NCBI RefSeq assembly: GCF_014699005.1
Contig: NZ_JACWZY010000010.1
Span: forward strand, 1-64,000
Source: Spirosoma profusum
GTDB taxonomy: Bacteria > Bacteroidota > Bacteroidia > Cytophagales > Spirosomataceae
Reading direction: 5' to 3'
DNA length: 64,000 bases
Shown: piece after piece, positions 1 to 8,320 of the stretch
Position numbering within the stretch: the stretch's first letter is position 1
How the letters are laid out: the number at the start of each line of letters is the position of its first letter
Program-made: the position numbers and the translations under genes
The notes under the pieces: model-generated
Seen by the model: only the letters and a program-made list of their open reading frames with translations
Told to the model about the DNA's origin: nothing
Databases searched by the model: none

Positions 1-69
1 AGCCTGCGCAAAGCGGTCGAGCGCATTCTAAGTCAGGTCGGTCAAGAATACACCATTACTTTTGCTTAA
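1..69 (+). CDS. C-terminal fragment of a protein cut by the window edge
   Basis: An open frame runs from base 1 to a TAA at 67-69 and encodes 22 residues ending in GQEYTITFA. The composition looks like an ordinary protein tail, but the fragment is too short to name a family. It is followed at once by one arm of a family A palindrome (from about 74), which suits the end of a transcription unit. It could also be a chance frame. Confidence 0.5.
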   Translation, partial: SLRKAVERILSQVGQEYTITFA

Positions 70-73
70 CCCC

Positions 74-104
74 TTAAGATACTTCCTTCGTCAGCATGAC
101 AAAA
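74..104. repeat. Family A palindrome, single arm
   Basis: This is one arm of the intergenic palindrome family whose ends read TTTTTGTCATGCTGA (here inverted as TCAGCATGACAAAA) and whose inner part reads TTAAGATACTTCCTTCG. No facing arm is present within 60 bases on either side, so this copy is a half element. Confidence 0.7.
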
Positions 105-133
105 CAATCATTTATGAGTAACTTAATCGAAAA

Positions 134-1315
134 TCACTCACTCTTTGATTGATGAATTCCCTTAAAAAATTGCCGGATTTCGTCGGCCAGTGCCTGAGGC
201 TGCTCCATAGCGGCAAAGTGGCCACCCGATGATATTTCATTCCACCGTTCTATGGTAAAATAACGCTCAACCAGCTCTCTGGGCGGAGCGCTAATATCCT
301 TAGGAAAGAACGTAAATCCGGCAGGCACAGCCGTTTTTTTGCCCGTTTTATCGAACGGATTATACTTGATAAGTGGGTTGTATGTAGCGGCCATGATCGA
401 TTTGATGGCTTCATAATACAGCCGCATTGACGAGTTACTGGTTCGCGTAACCCAATAGATTGTGAGATTTGTCAGCAACTCGTCCTTCGTAAAGGCATTT
501 TCCAAATTCCCGCCATTATCGCTCCAGGCATAAAATTTTTCGATAAGCCATGCCGCCAGACCAGCCGGCGAATCAGTCAGACTATACGCCAAACTCTGGG
601 GCTTGGTAGCCTGAATCATCGAGTAAGCGCCTTCGGTTCGTTGCCATTTCTGTATTTTTTCAAAGAATTTCTTCTCAGCGTCGCTGGCATCATCGGGCTG
701 TTCGAGGGTATGGTGAAACGGCAAATCTGTCAGATGGATAGCGTGGAGATGGTCATCATGATAAAGCGCCAGTTGTTCGGTGATACTGCCTCCCCAATCT
801 CCACCATGCGCAAAAAATTCGTCATAACCCAATTCATCGACCATCAACCTGGCGAACAGATCAGCCATTTTTTTCGGGTCCATCCCTTCCTCTGCGGGAA
901 TACCGGAGAAGCCATAGCCCGGCATAGACGGCACTACGACATCAAACGAAAATCCCTCTTCATCGGCTTCTGTGAGTAACGGAATTAGTTTATGAAACCG
1001 GAAGAAGCTATCGGGGTAACCGTGAATCAATAACAGCGGAAAAGACGTTTTCCCTTTGCCTTTCTGGTGGATGAAATGAATACCGATATCGTCAATTTCT
1101 GTCTTGAAATGAGCAAACGTATTCAAATACGCTTCCTGTTTGAGCCAGTCGAATTGCTGCTGCCAATACGTGCAGAGTTCCTGCAAATAGGCTTCGTTGG
1201 TACCCATCTCCCATTTTTCATTCGCTATCTGATCGGGCCAGCGGGTTTTCGCCAGTCTTGACCGTAAATCGGCCAGCGTACTCTCATCGACGCTGATTGT
1301 GAAGGGATGTATCAT
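134..1315 (-). CDS. Epoxide hydrolase, alpha/beta-hydrolase fold with EHN domain
   Basis: This 393-residue protein matches the microsomal-type epoxide hydrolase family, which opens epoxides to diols through an ester intermediate. The N-terminal EHN-type segment covers about residues 3-110. The oxyanion-hole motif HGYPDS lies at 98-103, the nucleophile elbow GGDWGG at 171-176 (Asp173), and the catalytic-His motif GGHFAAMEQP at 364-373 (His366). The length is normal and no signal peptide is seen, so it is probably cytoplasmic. It stands alone on the minus strand between a palindrome and a DUF3592 gene. The natural substrate cannot be told from the sequence. Confidence 0.92.
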   Translation of the reverse strand: MIHPFTISVDESTLADLRSRLAKTRWPDQIANEKWEMGTNEAYLQELCTYWQQQFDWLKQEAYLNTFAHFKTEIDDIGIHFIHQKGKGKTSFPLLLIHGYPDSFFRFHKLIPLLTEADEEGFSFDVVVPSMPGYGFSGIPAEEGMDPKKMADLFARLMVDELGYDEFFAHGGDWGGSITEQLALYHDDHLHAIHLTDLPFHHTLEQPDDASDAEKKFFEKIQKWQRTEGAYSMIQATKPQSLAYSLTDSPAGLAAWLIEKFYAWSDNGGNLENAFTKDELLTNLTIYWVTRTSNSSMRLYYEAIKSIMAATYNPLIKYNPFDKTGKKTAVPAGFTFFPKDISAPPRELVERYFTIERWNEISSGGHFAAMEQPQALADEIRQFFKGIHQSKSE

Positions 1316-1409
1316 TTCAGTCTGTTGACAGGATCGGTCCTAAAACCAATCGTAACAAATAGCTACCTACCTGAAATGTAAAGCCCGAATCGCCTATGAA
1401 TGTTTTGTT

Positions 1410-1832
1410 TCAGAGTAAAGCAAACAGGACTTTTAGTGCGGTAAAAGCAACTGTTCCTAAAATAAACGAGACGGCATAATAGTAGAAGGATTTATCGTTG
1501 AAATAGCTCGGGCCTACCCACGAACAGACGGTGGGTGATTCACGCACGTAATATACCTGCAACGACTGACCAACTTTTAATTGCTCTATGTCGGTCGTGG
1601 CATCTACTTCTTCCTCATAAACTGTACCGTCGACGTCAAAAACAATCGTCGGAAAAAGCTTGACCGCACCATTCGTTCGTTTTTCGCGAATGCGACTAAT
1701 GCGCCCCTGGGCGAATGCGCCAATGCGCATCATTTCTTTATAGAGTTCAGATGACGCCCGACCAAGGGTAAAGGCATAATGGGCTCCATAACCGGCTAAA
1801 ATCAGGATAAAAATCGTATCGATGGCGTTCAT
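1410..1832 (-). CDS. DUF3592-like membrane protein
   Basis: This protein of about 140 residues has an N-terminal hydrophobic segment (starting MNAIDTIFILILAG), a central soluble beta-rich part, and a C-terminal transmembrane segment ending in LKVLFALL. The two-helix layout with a central region of the GRISRIREKR...FDVDG...VYYVRESP kind fits DUF3592. I start it at the ATG at 1832; the frame extends to a TTG at 1868 but that start is less likely. A second member of the family lies at 12586. Function unknown; the central domain probably faces the periplasm. Confidence 0.75.
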   Translation of the reverse strand: MNAIDTIFILILAGYGAHYAFTLGRASSELYKEMMRIGAFAQGRISRIREKRTNGAVKLFPTIVFDVDGTVYEEEVDATTDIEQLKVGQSLQVYYVRESPTVCSWVGPSYFNDKSFYYYAVSFILGTVAFTALKVLFALL

Positions 1833-1976
1833 GATTTCTGACTGTTTCTGTTGAATTGAATAGGACAAAATTGACAGTCAGCAGGCCGGGACACAATCTG
1901 GGAAACCCTAGAAATCGACTACAGGGAAACCTTTGAAATAGCGTATAGGAAAACCCTGATTAGTTACCTTTCATGA

Positions 1977-2010
1977 AAAATCCCGAACAACCAAAGGCTA
2001 TTCGGGATAA
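1977..2010 (-). terminator. Rho-independent terminator of the 2042-2491 lipoprotein gene
   Basis: The arms ATCCCGAA and TTCGGGAT pair across a 13-base loop. On the minus strand the hairpin is followed by a run of five T. It sits about 32 bases after the stop codon of the minus-strand lipoprotein gene. Confidence 0.8.
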
Positions 2011-2041
2011 GAAAGGATGGTGGATAACAAACGGAACTGAC

Positions 2042-2491
2042 TTATTTAGCTGCTGTAAATTTCAGCTCAAGGGTTTCTCCCGTACTGGGATCTTCCTCGT
2101 TCAGGTTGAAGATGATGTTGTCGCCGTCGGCATCGGCTACCTGTTCGCCATCAACGTAGAGACCGTAAACCTTTCCGCGTTTTTTCACTTCTACGTTATC
2201 GATATCAATGGAAGCATCCTGCGAGCCCGTGGCTTTCAGCGTTAAGGTCATCGTTACGTTATCTTCTGACGTAGCATCCAGACTAACCGTTCCTGAAATG
2301 GTTTTTCCCGACTGGGTTAACGGCAATTTGGGCAGGTCGATTTCGTCGGTGCCGGCTGCGTAGCGAAACGAACTTAGTTTATAATTACCAGCTACTACGT
2401 CGGCCGCATTCTCTGGCTCGATATCGGTTTCACTTTTTTTGCAGGCGGTAAAGGTCAGCGCAACGAATAAGAAAAGAAGGATCGTTTTCAT
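2042..2491 (-). CDS. Small secreted lipoprotein of unknown function
   Basis: This 149-residue protein begins with a lipoprotein signal peptide (MKTILLFLFVALTFTAC; Cys17 would be lipidated), followed by a charged linker and a beta-rich domain. The sequence after the Cys begins KKSE, which lacks a strong acidic surface-export signal directly after the Cys. The architecture, with a start such as NYKLSSFRYAAG, resembles lipocalin-like Bacteroidota lipoproteins, but I cannot name the family. A terminator follows the gene and a family B palindrome precedes it, so it is probably monocistronic. Confidence 0.8.
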   Translation of the reverse strand: MKTILLFLFVALTFTACKKSETDIEPENAADVVAGNYKLSSFRYAAGTDEIDLPKLPLTQSGKTISGTVSLDATSEDNVTMTLTLKATGSQDASIDIDNVEVKKRGKVYGLYVDGEQVADADGDNIIFNLNEEDPSTGETLELKFTAAK

Positions 2492-2599
2492 GGCTTTTAG
2501 TTGTTTGCGAGGTGATTTCCGTCAATCACCGAGGCAAAACTACCCGCCGTTTCAAGTCTCATCAATACCGCATTTGTATGATTTTTAAGGAGCAGTATC

Positions 2600-2682
2600 A
2601 AAGAGCGAAAGAATGAAAGAGTGAAAGCCATCCGGATGCTTCTCTGCCGGATGGCTTTCACTCTTTCATTCTTTCGCTCTTT
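2600..2682. repeat. Family B palindrome (octamer-built)
   Basis: The left arm is AAAGAGCGAAAGAATGAAAG plus further octamers, and the right arm is its inverse. Each arm is a tandem run of 8-base units GARYGAAA (GAGCGAAA, GAATGAAA, GAGTGAAA). The inner part GCCATCCGG is also inverted. The right arm ends at the stop region of the response regulator gene (2681), so the hairpin can end transcription from that side. Confidence 0.85.
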
Positions 2683-3316
2683 ATCTACGTCCCAAGTACT
2701 TATTCACCGCTTCCACCTTCGAGTGGACCTGGAGCTTTTCATAGATGTTGAAGATGTGTTTTCGCACCGTAGTGGGGCTGACGAATAGCTCTTCCGCTAC
2801 TTCTTTGTGACTGTGGCCTTTCGACAGGCGGTCGAGAATTTCGCGTTCGCGGGGGGTCAGTACGTCCAGTTCGGTTGGAGTGGAGCGATTGACGTGGAAC
2901 GAACCCGCAATTTTACGGGCAATGGTACTACTCATGGGAGCGCCCCCTTCGTGCAGTTCGGTGATGGCTTCGAGGAGTTTATGGGGCGGGCTGCGCTTCA
3001 GAATATACGAATTCGCACCCGCTTTGAGCGCTTCAAAAACAGTTTCATCTTCGTCATACATCGTACACATCATGAACTGAGTATCAGGACATCTTGGCTT
3101 GAGATGCCGTACGCAGTCGATACCATTCATGCCAGGGAGGTCGATATCCATTAACACTACGTCGACGCAGTGACCGGGCAGATAGTCGAGAGCCGCTTCG
3201 GCCGTCTCGAACGTAGCCTGACAGAAAAAGCCATCGGCACCGTCGACCAGAATAGCCAGCGATTGCCGAATAGGCTCTTTATCTTCAACAATAGCAACGG
3301 TTATGGAGGTTTTCAT
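2681..3316 (-). CDS. NarL/FixJ-family response regulator
   Basis: This 211-residue regulator has a receiver domain (residues 6-120) with the acidic pocket ED at 11-12, phospho-acceptor Asp57 in VVLMDIDLPGMNG, and a conserved Lys near 107 in YILKR. A LuxR-type helix-turn-helix follows (about 145-205; LTPREREILDRLSKGHSHKE). It would be phosphorylated by the kinase encoded just upstream on the same strand (38-bp gap), so the two form an operon and a two-component pair. Target genes are unknown. Confidence 0.95.
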   Translation of the reverse strand: MKTSITVAIVEDKEPIRQSLAILVDGADGFFCQATFETAEAALDYLPGHCVDVVLMDIDLPGMNGIDCVRHLKPRCPDTQFMMCTMYDEDETVFEALKAGANSYILKRSPPHKLLEAITELHEGGAPMSSTIARKIAGSFHVNRSTPTELDVLTPREREILDRLSKGHSHKEVAEELFVSPTTVRKHIFNIYEKLQVHSKVEAVNKYLGRR

Positions 3317-3353
3317 CTGGCAATATTCACCGTTTTTTTTGGGGAAAGCTATA

Positions 3354-5327
3354 CTACGTTTGCAGTATTTTGGGGGCCGATACGGGTGGGTAGGGATAGG
3401 TGATTTTCACGGAAGTACCGGCCGATGAGGACAAAATTTCATAACATCCGCCTGATTCTTCGATACGTTGCTGCATATTGCCCAACCCGTTACGTAACGC
3501 TGTCTTCTCGTTGGGCGTAAAACCTCGTCCGTTGTCTTGTACCTCAATGAATAAATGGTCGGCGTCGGGGCGGATGGTCAGGTGAACTTCGCTGGCGTGG
3601 GCGTGTTTCACTACGTTGTTCAGCGATTCTTTCACCGTCAGAAAAACGTTACGTCGGTCGGCGCCACGTATCGCAATTTCGCGGGGAGATTCTGTTACGT
3701 CGGTTTTCAACGTAACGGACGTATTTTCGATGAACTCACTGGCGTAAGCGCGGGTGTATGCAATCAACCCATTGAGGCTGTCATTTTTGGTGTTCAACGA
3801 CCAGATAATCTCATTCATAGACGTCACCATCTCCGACGAAATGCTGGAAATTTTTTCCACTTCAGGGGTCGTTTTATCGCCCATCTTCGTTTTCGCCACC
3901 TCGCTCAACAACCCGATGGCCGTCAACGAAGCCCCCAGATCGTCGTGCATCTCTTTGGCGATACGTCGGCGCTCTTTTTGCTGGCCTTCCAGTTCCGACT
4001 GCACCACCGCCAGTTCGCGCTGGCGTTCGGCAGCCAGCAAAGCCTCGTCGGCGGTACGTTGGCGCTGTCGGTAGTAGAGGTACGCAAATACCAACCCTCC
4101 TCCCACCCCAACAATGACCAGACCGGCAATCAGCAAATAAAGATTCTGGCGTTTTTGTTTTTCCTGAAGCTGATCGATACTTAGCTGTTTTTGAGCTAGT
4201 TGCTCACGAGATTCGGCCTGTTTCAGTTTCACTTCGTAGTCCTGAAGCAAACTTTTTGTTTCCTGATTATTCAGCGAATCATCAACGCCAATGTATTTAT
4301 CCAGCCAATTGGCAGCAGCTTTGAAGTTGCCCAAACCCTGATTGGCGATGGCGTATTCGCGGTAAATATTCCGAAATTCGGTTAAGCCGGCCTTGTTTTT
4401 TACTGCAATGGAATGCGACTCATCCAGCAGTTTTTTGGCGGCTGCAAATTGCCTCATCTGACTTCGGGTTTGGGCTAATGTCATCAGCACCTCAAGTTCG
4501 TGCCGCGTGTTGCCTAACTGTCTGCTGAAACGTAGCGCTTCATTTCGATAATAAAGGGCCGAGTCGTAGCGGGCCGCCAGCGAGTGTTCGAATCCGATAT
4601 TGTTATACAGATTGATCATAAAGTCGAGGTCGTTTTTGGGATCAATCCATTGTTTTGCTTTCAAATAATTGGCCATCGTTTCGCGACTTTTTCCCATGTC
4701 GCTATATACGACAGCCAGGCTGAAATAATCGGTGGCAATTGCCCGCCGGTCGGCCTTATCTACCGTCAGGGTGGTATCGAACGCAAGCGCTTTTCGGTAA
4801 TGTTCCAGTGCCTTTTCACGCATCTTCTGCTTATTATAGATGTATCCAAGGTTCTGATTCACAACCGCTACGTTGCGCGGGCTTCCGTCTAGCTGCATGT
4901 AGCGGGCAGCCTGCTGGTAATTGGGAATGGCTTCCTGAAACCGCCCCATAAACAACGCCGTGTTGGCCACGGCAAAATAGCTAAGCCCCAGATGCCGCTT
5001 TATCGTATCCTGTTTAGCTTTCTCAACGGCAGCCAGCGCCACCTTTCGGGCTTCATCGTGCCGTCCCAGGTTATTAAGCTGGTACGCCATAAGCCGTACA
5101 CTCTCAAAATAGCCTTTGGTAAAATTGATTTTCTGAGAGAAACTGTACGCTTTCTGGTAATTATTCAGCGCCTTGATCGGTGCACTTGTCTCAATTGATT
5201 CTCCTTTTTTAAGGAGGTCCATTACGTAGCTGGTATCGGTCGGGTTGGGCACCGACTGCGCGTAACTAACGACCCTGAATAGAGTCAGTGCAAGTCCTAA
5301 ACAAAGTTGTTTTACCAGCGAAAGCAT
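3354..5327 (-). CDS. TPR-containing sensor histidine kinase (HisKA_3 type)
   Basis: A signal peptide (to about residue 24) is followed by periplasmic TPR-like helical repeats (about 45-350), a coiled segment, one transmembrane helix (about 397-419), a NarX/DegS-type dimerisation domain with the phospho-His in AKEMHDDLGASL (His about 461), and a HATPase domain (NVFLTVKESLNNVVKHA, DNGRGF, GLGNMQQR). The start is the ATG at 5327; a TTG directly before it is less likely. It is co-transcribed with the LuxR-type regulator downstream. The TPR sensor suggests a protein or peptide signal, which is inference. Confidence 0.93.
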   Translation of the reverse strand: MLSLVKQLCLGLALTLFRVVSYAQSVPNPTDTSYVMDLLKKGESIETSAPIKALNNYQKAYSFSQKINFTKGYFESVRLMAYQLNNLGRHDEARKVALAAVEKAKQDTIKRHLGLSYFAVANTALFMGRFQEAIPNYQQAARYMQLDGSPRNVAVVNQNLGYIYNKQKMREKALEHYRKALAFDTTLTVDKADRRAIATDYFSLAVVYSDMGKSRETMANYLKAKQWIDPKNDLDFMINLYNNIGFEHSLAARYDSALYYRNEALRFSRQLGNTRHELEVLMTLAQTRSQMRQFAAAKKLLDESHSIAVKNKAGLTEFRNIYREYAIANQGLGNFKAAANWLDKYIGVDDSLNNQETKSLLQDYEVKLKQAESREQLAQKQLSIDQLQEKQKRQNLYLLIAGLVIVGVGGGLVFAYLYYRQRQRTADEALLAAERQRELAVVQSELEGQQKERRRIAKEMHDDLGASLTAIGLLSEVAKTKMGDKTTPEVEKISSISSEMVTSMNEIIWSLNTKNDSLNGLIAYTRAYASEFIENTSVTLKTDVTESPREIAIRGADRRNVFLTVKESLNNVVKHAHASEVHLTIRPDADHLFIEVQDNGRGFTPNEKTALRNGLGNMQQRIEESGGCYEILSSSAGTSVKITYPYPPVSAPKILQT

Positions 5328-5410
5328 CAAGTTAAGCTGTTACGTTTCTAACAAAGATAAACGAAACGTTGTAATCGCTACGTGTGTGGTAACACTTGCT
5401 GATTTACAGT

Positions 5411-5851
5411 TTAAATCGGCTTGATAAACGAAATTGTCCGCTCTACTTCTTCAAAACCTACGCCTTTATGAAAAGCTTCTCCCAACGTATTGTCCAGTAA
5501 TACGTCGGACGCCAGTTCCTTACTTCCCTGTTCTCTTGCCCACTCCTCAGCCTGTCGGATGAGCGCCCGCCCTACGCCCTGCTGCTGAGAAACTGGCGCT
5601 ACGTAGATACCTTCCAAAAAAGCGACCGGTGTTTGAGAAGCGCCCGGTACATAATCCACCCGCAGTGACAGATTCATAAAGCCAATTGCTACTCCCTGAT
5701 TGTCACGAACAATGAAGGCTTCCTGTTTCGGAGATTGATAAATTTCGTTCAGCACTTCAGCCATTTCAGCCTCGGTCGTGTCGGGCCAAAGCGCCAGGGC
5801 CATTTGTTGCCAGTCCTTAAAATCCGGTTCATTTATTTTTGTGATACGCAT
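5411..5851 (-). CDS. GNAT acetyltransferase of the aminoglycoside 6'-N-acetyltransferase type
   Basis: This 146-residue GNAT protein has the features of the AAC(6')-I subfamily: LALWPD near residue 20, VDYVPG followed by TPVAFLEGIYV in the middle, the acetyl-CoA loop QQQGVGRALI, ASDVLLDN, and the C-terminal GFEEVERTISFIKP. These enzymes acetylate the 6'-amino group of aminoglycosides. The gene is chromosomal, has the same TACGT-rich base use as its neighbours, and shows no mobile element nearby, so it is probably intrinsic rather than acquired. It could act on another amine in the cell. It is divergent from the gene at 5914. Confidence 0.8.
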   Translation of the reverse strand: MRITKINEPDFKDWQQMALALWPDTTEAEMAEVLNEIYQSPKQEAFIVRDNQGVAIGFMNLSLRVDYVPGASQTPVAFLEGIYVAPVSQQQGVGRALIRQAEEWAREQGSKELASDVLLDNTLGEAFHKGVGFEEVERTISFIKPI

Positions 5852-5913
5852 ACGTATTGAGTTTAATCAGTCACTATTTTTACTTCAAAAGAAACATTCA
5901 GTATAATCGACGT

Positions 5914-6576
5914 ATGAAAAATTTCTTTCTCTTATTTTCTCTTACGCTAACGACAGGTATTGCTACGTTCGCTCAGCAGCAGGAGTTGTCGATTTCGCCC
6001 ATTGGATTTGCCTTACCCAGAAACCAGCTTCTTCAGTACGAACGCTACGTTGACAAGCAGCAAAGTCTAACCTTTTCATTAAGCTACAACGAAAATCTGC
6101 GTAATAGTTTGTTTTTCAACCCGCCCCGCACGGAACGCTTCCAAAACGTGCGAATGGCGGCTGGTTACCGCTACTACGTTCCGGGTCTGGGTATTGGCGA
6201 TGAACTGACCCTGTTTGGCTCGGTGCGTGCTATTGTTGATTATTCAGCGTTGCGGCTTGCTTATGATACACGCAATCCTGTTTCGGCAGATTCGCTACGT
6301 GCCGCCGGTTTTTCCCTGGCCCCCGAACTGCTGTTTGGTGCAAAAGCAACTTTCCTGAAACGCGTTACGTTGACTGGGTCCCTTGGTGGGCAGTACCTGT
6401 TCAAGCTGTTTCCAACCAGCCAAATCACGCAAAATCAGAACTACTGGAATTCGTTTTACTGGACTAACGACAATCAGGACGCACAATTCAAGCGTAACGT
6501 TGTCACACATTACCGTCAGGGCTGGTATCCATCGATTCAGGTTACAGTGGGTGTGGTGTTGGGGAAGAGTCGGTAG
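5914..6576 (+). CDS. Putative outer-membrane beta-barrel protein
   Basis: This 220-residue protein starts with a signal peptide (MKNFFLLFSLTLTTGIATFAQ). The rest alternates polar and aromatic residues (LTFSLSYNENL, AAGYRYYVPG, RVTLTGSLGGQYLF, GWYPSIQVTVGVVLG), as in small outer-membrane barrels. I chose the ATG at 5914, which begins the signal peptide; the frame extends upstream only to a TTG. No catalytic motif is visible. A hairpin follows the stop codon. Confidence 0.75.
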   Translation: MKNFFLLFSLTLTTGIATFAQQQELSISPIGFALPRNQLLQYERYVDKQQSLTFSLSYNENLRNSLFFNPPRTERFQNVRMAAGYRYYVPGLGIGDELTLFGSVRAIVDYSALRLAYDTRNPVSADSLRAAGFSLAPELLFGAKATFLKRVTLTGSLGGQYLFKLFPTSQITQNQNYWNSFYWTNDNQDAQFKRNVVTHYRQGWYPSIQVTVGVVLGKSR

Positions 6577-6588
6577 TTGAGGAAGACC

Positions 6589-6609
6589 CCGACAGGCTCC
6601 GGCTGTCGG
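6589..6609 (+). terminator. Hairpin after the barrel gene
   Basis: CCGACAG and CTGTCGG pair around the loop GCTCCGG, 12 bases after the stop codon at 6576. There is no strong T run, so its role as a terminator is likely but not certain. Confidence 0.5.
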
Positions 6610-6675
6610 TTGTAACTACTCAATTAGTTGGGCCAGCGACCACAACATCGGACGGCACGGGCCGGGGCCTATATC

Positions 6676-8007
6676 CTACTTTATCAACGGCAACGTAACG
6701 ATGAAATCGTTGGCAGTTTCTTCTACTTTGGGCGTCTGCTGGCCCAACAACTGATACTTCGACAAAATATTCAGCAGCCCTTTTTGCGTGGAATTGACCC
6801 GGTTTGTGGCTTTTCGCTGTAACGTATTGCTGACGATCAGGCATCCGTCTTCAGTTGTCGTGAGTCGAATCCGTAACGGTTGTTCGGCTGATACGATGTT
6901 GTGTTTCACGGCATTTTCGACCAGCAATTGAAGTGTCAGTGGGGGCAGTTTGTACTGGAGAAACGGATCGTCGATATTTTTTATCAGGTCGATACCGGCA
7001 CCGTAACGGGTTTTGAGCAGATGGTAGTACGAATCGATAAAGGCCAGTTCGGTTTGCAGGGTCGTGAGTTCGTGATCGTTGGTACGTAGCAGATACCGGT
7101 ACACACTCGACATTTCATCCACAAAACGCTCAGCTTTAGCCGGTTCAGAGGCAATGAGCGACGATAACGTATTGAGGCTATTGAACAGAAAATGCGGGTT
7201 GAGCTGCGCCTGAAGCGCCATCATCTGCACCGCCGACATTTGCTGCTGGAGTTTTTCGGTAACCAGTTCCGATTCGAGATGCTGGCGCTGGTGCTGTTCG
7301 CGTTCGCGGGCGAGTCGCTGTTCCATCGTGGCGCTTCGGATCGCACTTCGGCGCTGGCGATATCCCAAAAGCAACGTAAAGCAGATGAGTTCGGCCAGAA
7401 TTCCCAGTTCGAAGAATGTCAGTGGGGCCGATAAAAAGAAATCCGAATTATCCAGTGCAAACCCAAGTCTGGTCAGGACCATCGACACAATACCACCTGC
7501 CAGAATAAACGCCGACCCAATTGCAACGTAGCGGGGCACCACCCCTCTCAGCTGGCCGATTTGCCAGACGCCATAACCCGCAATTCCTACCATAAGCAGC
7601 CGCATAGACGTATGAGCCGTATCGTAAACGGAACCATACCACTTATCTGCGGCAAAACACAATGCCCACATCAGCACTATATAGGCCAGAATAACTCCTT
7701 TTGTAATCCTGAATAAGCGAAAAAGCCCCGGCAGTCGAGTGCGAAGCTGAATTAGCGCATCGGCAAAATCGAAGTAAATAAAATAGGCGAGCATGGGAGC
7801 CGCCACCCGGACGAAATACCACGTATTATTTGATACATATTGGTTGATTTCATCGACGCGCAGGCCAAAATATACCAGCCAGGACAGCATATACAGCGTA
7901 TAAAGTCCATAAAGACGCTCGCGGTAAATGCTCCACTGCACGATGTTCAGCAAGAGGATAGCACTGACCATCCCTGTGAACAGCAGATTCCAGGTGGCAA
8001 ATGTCAT
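6676..8007 (-). CDS. LytS-type sensor histidine kinase (His_kinase family), no adjacent regulator
   Basis: This 443-residue protein has six or seven transmembrane helices in residues 5-215, in the manner of 7TM sensor modules, then a coiled coil (about 225-262) and the His_kinase signature LQAQLNPHFLFNSLNTLSSL with phospho-His272. The degenerate ATPase domain has the N-box LLVENAVKHNI. It is divergent from a close paralog at 8321. LytS kinases normally pair with a LytTR regulator, and none is encoded beside it. The partner might be the LytTR protein at 16597 or one elsewhere. Confidence 0.9.
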   Translation of the reverse strand: MTFATWNLLFTGMVSAILLLNIVQWSIYRERLYGLYTLYMLSWLVYFGLRVDEINQYVSNNTWYFVRVAAPMLAYFIYFDFADALIQLRTRLPGLFRLFRITKGVILAYIVLMWALCFAADKWYGSVYDTAHTSMRLLMVGIAGYGVWQIGQLRGVVPRYVAIGSAFILAGGIVSMVLTRLGFALDNSDFFLSAPLTFFELGILAELICFTLLLGYRQRRSAIRSATMEQRLAREREQHQRQHLESELVTEKLQQQMSAVQMMALQAQLNPHFLFNSLNTLSSLIASEPAKAERFVDEMSSVYRYLLRTNDHELTTLQTELAFIDSYYHLLKTRYGAGIDLIKNIDDPFLQYKLPPLTLQLLVENAVKHNIVSAEQPLRIRLTTTEDGCLIVSNTLQRKATNRVNSTQKGLLNILSKYQLLGQQTPKVEETANDFIVTLPLIK

Positions 8008-8320
8008 GAAGTGTTTGTCTCAGTTAGGTAAAAATGGTCTAAAAATCGGAATTCTCCGGGTGGCGTGTCAATCGTTAAGCCGATGAATTGGTATAAGTTG
8101 GTTATGAACCGTCATAAAGTGAGGGTGAACCGTATGTTGTTTTAAGACGTAGCACCGGGCGTTTTGTTTCGAATTAGTTGTGACACAGAGATGCACAGAG
8201 GTGTTGTTATTTTTCTCTGTGCATCTCTGTGTCACAACCCTTTAAGCAAATCTGGTTAATTCTCAGCGATTTCACGTATTTTCGTTTCTTCATTCCTCTG
8301 AACCAACTACTAATTCGTTC
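8008..8320. other. Divergent promoter region between two LytS-type kinases
   Basis: This 313-bp gap separates the two divergent kinase genes, so it must hold both promoters. Apart from the 24-bp inverted repeat listed separately I see no gene. Confidence 0.6.
8177..8238. repeat. Perfect 24-bp inverted repeat
   Basis: The arm at 8177-8200 (starting GTTGTGACACAGAGATGCAC) is matched without error by its inverse at 8215-8238, around a 14-base loop. It lies about 80 bases before the kinase start at 8321 and does not belong to palindrome families A or B. Confidence 0.85.
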
